Below, piece by piece: positions 14,850 through 20,399 of a stretch of DNA of 20,399 nt. The stretch covers positions 1-20,399 of the forward strand of contig CAZLRZ010000011.1 in the NCBI GenBank assembly GCA_964562165.1, read 5' to 3'. Position 1 is the first letter of the stretch, and every line of letters begins with the position of its first letter. The notes under the pieces are model-generated. The model was given only the letters and a program-made list of their open reading frames with translations. It was not told where the DNA came from and made no database searches. The position numbers and the translations under genes are program-made. Source of the DNA: JAKQLP01 sp964562165. GTDB lineage: Bacteria > Patescibacteriota > Dojkabacteria > B142 > OLB20.

Positions 14850-16733
14850 TTAAATAAGTTTTGCCTTAATTCTTCTAAGGCCACCACCAATATTTTCCTG
14901 GGAGAAGATTACGAATTTTTTCCCACCCTCGCCTATTTCACTAGTGTTTTTGACGTGAGGGCCGCCACAAAATTCAAGGCTGACTTGATCTATTTTATAT
15001 ACTGAAACGATGTCAGGATATTTTTGGCCAAATTCCATTTGAGCTCCAATTTTTTCGGCTTCGGCTTTGGGCATATCTTCTCTTACTACGTCTATTTTTT
15101 TGGAAATCCATTCGTTAACTTGGTCTTCAACTTTTTTAATTTCATCCGGTTCGAGTTTTCTAGCAAAATTAAAATCCATTCTTAGTCTTTCGCCGGTTAT
15201 ATTGCTTCCCCTTTGTTTAATATCGGGTGAAATATGCTTTTGAAGGGCCGAAAGTAAAAGGTGGTGAGCGGTATGAAGCTTTACAACTTCTATACCTTGA
15301 TCGGCAAGGCCTCCTTTGAATTTTTGTCCGGCACCAAGCCTAGATTGTGCTTTATGCTTTTCTTCTTCCTCCTTAAAATTTTTGAATACAATTTGAGTTT
15401 CTTCTTCGCCGAGTCCATATTCTTCAACGGTCATTTCGATTGGGTAACCATAGGTTTCGTAAATATAGAAGGCTGTATTGCCATCTAGAGTTTGGTTTTT
15501 TGCTTTAAGTGTTTCAATTTCTTTTAAGCCTTTTGTTAGGGTCTTTCTGAAGTTAACTTCTTCTTTAGTGAGTGTAGATAAGATGATCTCTTTCCTTTCA
15601 TTCAATTGGCTGTAAATATTACTCATTCTTTCAATGACTTTTAAGCCAATTTTTTCAGTAAAATTTTCTTCAATACCTAGTTTCTTACCAAAACGAACCA
15701 TACGCCTAATAAAGCGTCGTAAAATGTAACCTTGATCTTTGTTTGAAGGTAAGATGCCATCGGCGATAATAAAAGTGGAAGCCCTTCCGTGATCGGCAAT
15801 TACTCTAAATGCACTTGTGTATTCGTTTGGAGTGCCATCTTCGTTTTTATACTTTTTGCCGCTGAGTAGCTCTACTTCTTTAATATATGATTCAAAAAGA
15901 TCGGTTTCAAAGATGTCCTTTAAATTGGCCAAACACATTGTTAGTCTTTCAAAGCCACCACCAAAATCAATGTTCTTTTGAGCTAATGGTTGCCAATTTA
16001 AATCTTTATCCAAGAAATATTCCATAAAAACATTGTTGCCGATTTCTATAAACCTGCCTGAGTCATCGTTAATATGGTATAAGTCCTGAATATGTTCTGG
16101 GGTTCCTAAGTCATAAAAAATTTCAGAACTGGGACCGCCCAATTCGCCCACTGCTTCTCCCCTTTGCCACCAATTTTTGGATTTGCCATAAGGGAATATC
16201 CTAAATTTAAAATTATTACCTTCATCTAAATCTTTTGGCGTATTGTAAACATCATCGCAAAATTCTGCATCGACTCCATATTCTTTGAAAGCTTTTTTCC
16301 ATGTATCGATTGCTACTGTATCTTGTGGAATATTTTCGTCGCCTTCCCAGACTGTAACGTAAATCCTTTTAGGATCTAGTCCAACATGCTTTACATAGAA
16401 TTCTAAAATCCAGGGAATTTGTGAAGTTTTATCAAAATCTCCAAGAGACCAGTTGCCTATCATTTCGAACATAATAGTATGACGGCTGTCACCTATTTCG
16501 ATCACCTCTTCGTATTTTGGCCTTAAACAGTGTTGAATATTGCAAAGCCTTTTTCCAAGTGGATGTTTCTCGCCCGATAAAAACGGAACAAGCGGAAACA
16601 TTCCTGCATTAACGAATAATAAAGTGGAATCGTTGTTTGGGACTAAGGACATGTTTGGAATCTCTTTATGATCCCTTGGGGGGGATGTCCAATACTCAAT
16701 AAATTTTTGTCTTATTTGATCAGATAAATACAT
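14850..16733 (-). CDS. alaS: Alanyl-tRNA synthetase lacking the C-Ala domain
   Basis: Class II synthetase charging tRNA-Ala, 627 residues against about 850-880 in typical bacteria. The catalytic domain (1-250) has MSLVPNNDSTLLFVNAGM (28-45), motif 2 (DSRHTIMFEMIGNWSLGDF, 82-100) and motif 3 (IDFGGGFERLTM, 255-266). The tRNA-recognition helical domain (about 270-465) includes DHGRAST and GYILRRFIRRMVR. The editing domain (about 475-627) keeps the zinc/hydrolysis residues HTAHH (H487, H491) and CGGPH (C589, H593), so Ser-tRNA(Ala) should still be cleared. It then stops: the oligomerising, tRNA-elbow-binding C-Ala domain is absent. The stop is a normal TAA followed at once by murB, so this is not a recent frameshift. 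Confidence 0.96.
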   Translation of the reverse strand: MYLSDQIRQKFIEYWTSPPRDHKEIPNMSLVPNNDSTLLFVNAGMFPLVPFLSGEKHPLGKRLCNIQHCLRPKYEEVIEIGDSRHTIMFEMIGNWSLGDFDKTSQIPWILEFYVKHVGLDPKRIYVTVWEGDENIPQDTVAIDTWKKAFKEYGVDAEFCDDVYNTPKDLDEGNNFKFRIFPYGKSKNWWQRGEAVGELGGPSSEIFYDLGTPEHIQDLYHINDDSGRFIEIGNNVFMEYFLDKDLNWQPLAQKNIDFGGGFERLTMCLANLKDIFETDLFESYIKEVELLSGKKYKNEDGTPNEYTSAFRVIADHGRASTFIIADGILPSNKDQGYILRRFIRRMVRFGKKLGIEENFTEKIGLKVIERMSNIYSQLNERKEIILSTLTKEEVNFRKTLTKGLKEIETLKAKNQTLDGNTAFYIYETYGYPIEMTVEEYGLGEEETQIVFKNFKEEEEKHKAQSRLGAGQKFKGGLADQGIEVVKLHTAHHLLLSALQKHISPDIKQRGSNITGERLRMDFNFARKLEPDEIKKVEDQVNEWISKKIDVVREDMPKAEAEKIGAQMEFGQKYPDIVSVYKIDQVSLEFCGGPHVKNTSEIGEGGKKFVIFSQENIGGGLRRIKAKLI

Positions 16734-16755
16734 GGTTCTATTAATAACTTATGAA

Positions 16756-16791
16756 ATTATATTATATATATGCAAACAAATAAAAAAACAA
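16756..16791 (-). promoter_or_regulatory. Candidate promoter of alaS-murB
   Basis: On the minus strand TTGTTT (16791-16786) is followed at 17 bp by TATATA and at 19 bp by a perfect TATAAT; a second TATAAT overlaps at 16756-16761. The leader to the alaS ATG would be about 15-25 nt and has no Shine-Dalgarno. Confidence 0.4.
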
Positions 16792-17208
16792 ACGAGTTTA
16801 TTGGGGGAATATTACATGCTATGGGGTGTTAAAGTTATTGTGTCGCAAAATAAAAATTGAATATATAGAAAATATTAAAAAAATCTTTCAAGAATTTCGA
16901 AAAACAATTAATAATATTAAGCCCTTTTTGCAGCTAAATATAAATAACACTTTATAGACAAAATGTGGATATATACTCTGCCCTACTGTTAGAGCAGGGA
17001 TTTTGTCATTGATAACAATGTGTAATTTGTGTTTACAAGAACGTTAAATTGCTTGTGGGGTGTGCTTTGCCGCCGAACGATAAGCTCGACTTGCTTTAGG
17101 GCGGCTTGTCAAAAAATTTCCGAATAAAAACATTGCTAAACAATAATAAAGATATGATATTTTGGCAATAATGTCGGGTTCGGATTTGTTTCGGGTGTTG
17201 TTGTGTGT
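16792..17208. other. Gene-free stretch with several folded elements
   Basis: No convincing ORF is present. The left part (16840-16950) is very AT-rich and plain. At 16957-17007, GACAAAAT pairs with ATTTTGTC around a second hairpin, CCCTACT-GTTAG-AGCAGGG (16981-16999), whose 3' arm abuts the outer stem. A small perfect hairpin CATTG-ATAA-CAATG follows (17007-17020). At 17069-17105, GCCGCC pairs with GGCGGC, and AAGC/GCTT (17082-17085 with 17093-17096) lies inside. A CTATGGGGT copy is at 16819-16827. The whole could encode a structured RNA of unknown family; no known RNA consensus was recognised. Confidence 0.45.
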
Positions 17209-17230
17209 AAAAATCAACTACCTTAGTTAA
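17209..17230 (-). terminator. Terminator of the surface-protein gene at 17276
   Basis: On the minus strand TTAACTA and TAGTTGA (17230-17224 with 17220-17214) form a 7-bp stem with one G-T pair around an AGG loop. TTTTT (17213-17209) follows at once. It lies about 45 nt after the TAG stop. Confidence 0.55.
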
Positions 17231-17275
17231 GGAATTATTATTAAAAAGGGATAAACTATGGGATGAGTTTCGAAA

Positions 17276-18454
17276 CTATTGTGTATATGAACCTTTTTCT
17301 AATGCGGGGACAATAAATGAAAATACAACCTCTTTATATGTGACGGTTGTTGTGGCAGTGCCTTCAAATAAATAATATGGTTGAAGGAAGTTGGTCCAAG
17401 GTACTGCGGCATCTCGATTTTCAGGTTCAATATAGATTAATTTGGTTAGAGCTGGATCAATATTGTACTTTTCAATTTCGTATTGGTTAATAGTTGCAGA
17501 AAGATAGTTTTCTGAAACTAGGTGTAATCTATATAGAAATCCTTTATTTAGCTGGAGATCTTGATAGGCGGTTTCAACAGTTTTTAATGCGTAAATACCT
17601 TTATCGCTTTCGTAATCGAGGGCTTTATATTCTAGCCCTATCAAATCGTTAAGGACGTCTTTGTTTTTGGGATCATTTGAAGTTCTGATTAACAAATTTG
17701 CGATCCCTTTATAATATGAATACTTTTTAACCGGAGCCATTGTGTCCGGAATTTTATCAATATCGGCTTCGCTAGCTAAGATGTATTTGTTGATTTCAAT
17801 CTGTGCGCAGTTGTATGTGCTTACATTACTTGTAATATTACCTTCGGGGGATCTAAATAGTAAGTCAACAGTGCTGGCCTTTTCATTCAAGTCCGGACCT
17901 TTCAGTTTTAAGGTTTGTAGAATATTAAACCCGCTACTTAAGAGTGTATCTTTTTCTTCGGTAGAAAGGCTACTAAGCTCTGGATTGTTATAGCTATATT
18001 TAAAATACTTTTGAAATCTATCGTAGGTCAACGTCTTTTTAGTGTCTTCACTCGTCCAGTTCATTACATTTTGCAATACCGTGTAGTCTTCAGGGAATTT
18101 TAAAGCTTTTGCCACATCCTTGCCTAACTGGGCATCGTTTAAGTATTCTCTTTCTGGTTTGATTTTGTAAACATACATTACCGGCGGGAATGATGGGAAC
18201 TCAGTTATCTTTTTTGAAATTACACCTCTCATGCCGGTTGTTGCATTGATGGATGTGATTTCAGGCTTGGGGATTGCGCCGAATTTATTATCTGGATCGG
18301 GGTAGTTTTCGTAGGCTGGACCAGGTTTAGGTGGTGCCGGTGGAGCTACTCGCCTGCCTATCCAATCGATCAAAAATACAACAAGAATAAATATAATGAA
18401 ATATACAGCATACCTTTTTACGTTTTCAGTTGTTTTTTTTAATTGTGTCGCCAT
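17276..18454 (-). CDS. Membrane-anchored surface protein of unknown function
   Basis: 392 residues from the ATG at 18454; a TTG at 18472 would add six. A basic N-terminus and one hydrophobic segment (AVYFIIFILVVFLIDWIG, about 16-33) anchor it with the rest outside the cell. A proline-rich spacer (APPAPPKPGPAYENYPDPD) follows, then about 330 residues of soluble domain with no motif I can name. The domain has a single Cys (in the stretch YNCAQIEINKY), so no disulfide pair. The build (anchor, Pro-rich neck, FPSFPPVMYVYKI segment) resembles conserved uncharacterised proteins I recall from Microgenomates-like CPR genomes; that is memory, not a search. It is divergent from the solute-binding-like gene, with a 66-bp shared promoter region. 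Stop is TAG. Confidence 0.75.
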   Translation of the reverse strand: MATQLKKTTENVKRYAVYFIIFILVVFLIDWIGRRVAPPAPPKPGPAYENYPDPDNKFGAIPKPEITSINATTGMRGVISKKITEFPSFPPVMYVYKIKPEREYLNDAQLGKDVAKALKFPEDYTVLQNVMNWTSEDTKKTLTYDRFQKYFKYSYNNPELSSLSTEEKDTLLSSGFNILQTLKLKGPDLNEKASTVDLLFRSPEGNITSNVSTYNCAQIEINKYILASEADIDKIPDTMAPVKKYSYYKGIANLLIRTSNDPKNKDVLNDLIGLEYKALDYESDKGIYALKTVETAYQDLQLNKGFLYRLHLVSENYLSATINQYEIEKYNIDPALTKLIYIEPENRDAAVPWTNFLQPYYLFEGTATTTVTYKEVVFSFIVPALEKGSYTQ

Positions 18455-18483
18455 ATTTGGATTTACACTCAAAGTGTAATAAT

Positions 18484-18511
18484 ATTATATATGTAATTAT
18501 TTTAAAGTAAA
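18484..18511 (-). promoter_or_regulatory. Promoter of the surface-protein gene in the divergent gap
   Basis: On the minus strand TTTACT (18511-18506) and a perfect TATAAT (18489-18484) are 16 bp apart. The start near 18477 gives a leader of about 23 nt to the ATG at 18454. The plus-strand promoter for the divergent gene is less clear; TGTAATAAT at 18475-18483 resembles an extended -10. Confidence 0.45.
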
Positions 18512-18520
18512 AACATAATA

Positions 18521-19858
18521 ATGAATAAAAAGTTGATAGCCCTTGGATGCGTTTTTCTTGTTTTACTTGTTGTCATTATTATCGTTCTAGCTAATAGAAA
18601 GACTGGTACGGGTACTGTTACACCAACGGGGAGCAATGACCAAGTCACTTTGATTTGGTGGAATCTATTTGAACCAAAAGAAAACGTTCAGCCTTTAATT
18701 GACGCCTTTGAAAAGGATAATCCCAAAATTAAAATCCAGTATAGTTTAGTTGGACAAAATGGGATTGATGATTATTACGAGGAGTTGACCGGAAGCTTAT
18801 CGGATACAAATGTAGTTACCTCTCCTGATATTTTCCCTATACATAATTCATGGGTTGGGAAATTTGAAAAGAATTTGGTTCCTGCTCCTACAAGCATTAT
18901 TCCTACTTCTACATTAGATAGTTTCTATTCAATAGTTAAAGATGATTTCTATCGATCTCAAAAGCTTTACGGGTTGCCAATGTCTATGGATGCTATTGCG
19001 ATCATTTATAACAAAACAAAGTTAAAAGCTAAGGGATATCAATCTCCTGCGGGCACTTGGAACGATTTTAAAACCCAGGCACTGGATTTAACTCAAAAAG
19101 ATAAAAGCAATAAAATTACATATTCCGGATTTTCCGCTTTTGATCCAGCAACTTCGGAATTCTATTTTGATGTTATGAATCAACTATTCATGCAAAATGA
19201 TGTTCTTATGACCACCTCTGATGGTTTAAAATCTGAAATCAGTGAAGATACTAAGGCTGTTGATGCCTTTGACTATTATCAAAGCTTTATTAAAGGTGAT
19301 GAAGCAACTTGGAATCCTGCCTTTAAAAAAGATGTTGCGGCATTTCTAGAAAACAATTTGGCTATGTACCCTGCGCCAAGTTGGAGATTAATTGATGTTT
19401 TAAACTACAATAAATATTACAACTTGAATTTTGATATCGGTGTTGCCCAAATGCCGCAATTATCAGGCGCTGGGGACTATTATTGGCCTACATATTGGGG
19501 AATGTCTGTAGCTAAAGATAGTCAGTATCCCAATGAAGCTTGGAAATTCATTAAATTCATTACAGAAGAAAAGCAACTTCAATTGTACGACGCTACGGTT
19601 AGGCAAAATGGCCGACCTATTGGAGTCCTGTTCCCAAGACTAAACCTTGCTAGCGAAAATGAATCCGATCCATATTTATCGCCGTATGCCAGTTCATTAG
19701 CAAAGGCTCAGAATTGGGATATGAAAAATGGCTGGGAATTGAAAAAATCTTTAGATTCTATGTTTGTTCAGAGTCCGAATATTAATTCAATTGAAAGCGC
19801 AATTAACGAATCAATAAAAAGCTTGAGTAAAACTCCAACCCCTAGTTCTACAAATTAA
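18521..19858 (+). CDS. Solute-binding protein (family 1, sugar-type) with an N-terminal membrane anchor
   Basis: 445 residues. A hydrophobic segment (about 5-24) follows MNKK and should anchor it. A Cys at 10 lies within the segment (LIALGC) and does not make a normal lipobox, so I favour an uncleaved helix. The mature part has family-1 substrate-binding features: VTLIWWNLFEPKENVQPLID followed by AFEKDNPKIKI at the start, LYGLPMSMDAIAIIYNK, and the late YWGMSVAKDSQYPNEAWKFI. In ABC importers such proteins deliver sugars or other solutes to a permease, but no permease or ATPase gene is next to it here. The Pro/Thr/Ser tail (KTPTPSSTN) resembles a spacer. No Shine-Dalgarno is seen. Its last 11 nt overlap the convergent next gene. 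Confidence 0.85.
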   Translation: MNKKLIALGCVFLVLLVVIIIVLANRKTGTGTVTPTGSNDQVTLIWWNLFEPKENVQPLIDAFEKDNPKIKIQYSLVGQNGIDDYYEELTGSLSDTNVVTSPDIFPIHNSWVGKFEKNLVPAPTSIIPTSTLDSFYSIVKDDFYRSQKLYGLPMSMDAIAIIYNKTKLKAKGYQSPAGTWNDFKTQALDLTQKDKSNKITYSGFSAFDPATSEFYFDVMNQLFMQNDVLMTTSDGLKSEISEDTKAVDAFDYYQSFIKGDEATWNPAFKKDVAAFLENNLAMYPAPSWRLIDVLNYNKYYNLNFDIGVAQMPQLSGAGDYYWPTYWGMSVAKDSQYPNEAWKFIKFITEEKQLQLYDATVRQNGRPIGVLFPRLNLASENESDPYLSPYASSLAKAQNWDMKNGWELKKSLDSMFVQSPNINSIESAINESIKSLSKTPTPSSTN

Positions 19859-20399
19859 AAATGTTCTCAGGAAGAATCTTGTCACTAGACCATGACTCTA
19901 ATTGAAGTGAAATTTGATTGGAAATATCTTCTTCAGTAAGTGTGTGAACACTGTCTAGACCTAAGATGATCATCTGGGGGGTCTCGAAACTGGTGTCATC
20001 CATTAAATTTAAGATTACCTTCTTTTCAGGAAATTTTTGAGTGATTTGAGCACTATTTTTATCTAAATATGCGTAAAGGTTTTCTTTTTGAATTTGAGAT
20101 AGATTTGAATTATTAATTAATCCTAAATCATAATTATCTAAAAAGTTGATCGTTGGAGCTTGGCCATAACCCGCATCTCTATTAACATCAGGGCAACTGG
20201 CGTCATTTACGCATTGATATGCAGTTTCAAACATCCCCATTTTATCAAAAGCCTGGAATAAACTAATCAGAGCAAGGACAACCATAACTAAATTATCAAC
20301 ATCAAACTTTCCTTTAATTAATGCTAAAAGATTCATAATAGCGCTAAGGGTGTTGAACATCATGCTGGCCCCTTGTACAAGTTTGTTGGTGGCTTTATC
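19848..20399 (-). CDS. C-terminal part of a membrane-associated protein of unknown function (5' end outside the window)
   Basis: The frame is open to the right edge (reading DKATNKLVQGASMMFNTLSA), so the ATG at 20363 is probably internal and the gene continues beyond 20399. Visible are two hydrophobic or amphipathic stretches (MMFNTLSAIMNLLALIKG and DNLVMVVLALISLFQAFDKM), which look membrane-associated. A soluble tail of about 125 residues follows, with two close cysteines (YQCVNDASC) and an acidic C-terminal end. No motif is recognised. It ends in TAG and overlaps the solute-binding-like gene tail to tail by 11 nt, with no room for a terminator between them. It may belong with the two surface proteins to its left, but only proximity supports that. 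Confidence 0.7.
   Translation of the reverse strand, partial: DKATNKLVQGASMMFNTLSAIMNLLALIKGKFDVDNLVMVVLALISLFQAFDKMGMFETAYQCVNDASCPDVNRDAGYGQAPTINFLDNYDLGLINNSNLSQIQKENLYAYLDKNSAQITQKFPEKKVILNLMDDTSFETPQMIILGLDSVHTLTEEDISNQISLQLESWSSDKILPENIFNL

Noticed and set aside
14831..14890. MurB start inside alaS
   Set aside because: The extra 20 residues show no MurB similarity and come from a frame shared with the AlaRS C-terminus. The ATG at 14830 lies neatly after the alaS stop.
16957..17110. Replication origin (TGTGGATAT resembles a DnaA box near AT-rich DNA)
   Set aside because: Only one imperfect box was found, with no dnaA, dnaN or gyrase genes nearby and no cluster of boxes.
1..20399. CRISPR array, insertion sequence or prophage
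   Set aside because: I saw no regularly spaced direct repeats, no transposase or integrase ORF, and no phage-type genes.

Overview
The window is AT-rich chromosomal DNA from a bacterium with a compact genome and short intergenic gaps. Most likely it is a member of the Candidate Phyla Radiation (Patescibacteria). The reasons are a divergent AlaRS that stops after its editing domain, a MurB with a lineage-style insertion, Shine-Dalgarno sequences missing in front of nearly every gene, and large anchored surface proteins of unknown function. I cannot fix the class. Every gene with a visible stop ends in TAA or TAG (never TGA), and no gene needs a recoded codon.

Layout. Bases 1-495 hold a truncated nucleotidyltransferase and tRNA-Ser(UGA), both on the minus strand. 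Bases 641-3678 (+) hold a class A penicillin-binding protein with C-terminal Ig-like domains. It meets a long minus-strand translation block at a shared terminator. That block reads, in transcription order, clpP, tRNA-Val(GAC), a thrS-like gene, infC, rpmI, rplT, pheS, pheT (10896 down to 3700). It keeps the classical thrS-infC-rpmI-rplT-pheS-pheT order known from E. coli. Upstream of clpP is a canonical promoter followed about 75 nt later by a strong terminator, which outlines a small RNA. A GC-rich island of about 50 bp lies beyond it. Next come mutL with a RelE/ParE-RHH toxin-antitoxin pair in one minus-strand operon (13568-11227), then alaS-murB (16733-13751). A 540-bp gene-free stretch with folded elements follows. 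The right end holds a divergent pair of membrane-anchored surface proteins, one of unknown function and one solute-binding-like, and the C-terminal part of a further membrane-associated protein.

Most striking is the gene at the thrS position (8432-10174). Its N-terminal Ser-tRNA(Thr) editing domain and C-terminal anticodon-binding domain look intact. The aminoacylation core between them has lost the motif 2 and motif 3 arginines, the aligned zinc ligands and other substrate-contacting residues. It looks like a bacterial counterpart of the archaeal stand-alone editing ThrRS, or half of a split ThrRS. That predicts a second, catalytically competent ThrRS elsewhere in the genome.

How the genes work together: the centre is translation (three synthetases or synthetase-like proteins, IF3, bL35, bL20, two tRNAs), with protein quality control (ClpP), mismatch repair (MutL) and peptidoglycan synthesis (MurB, class A PBP) around it.
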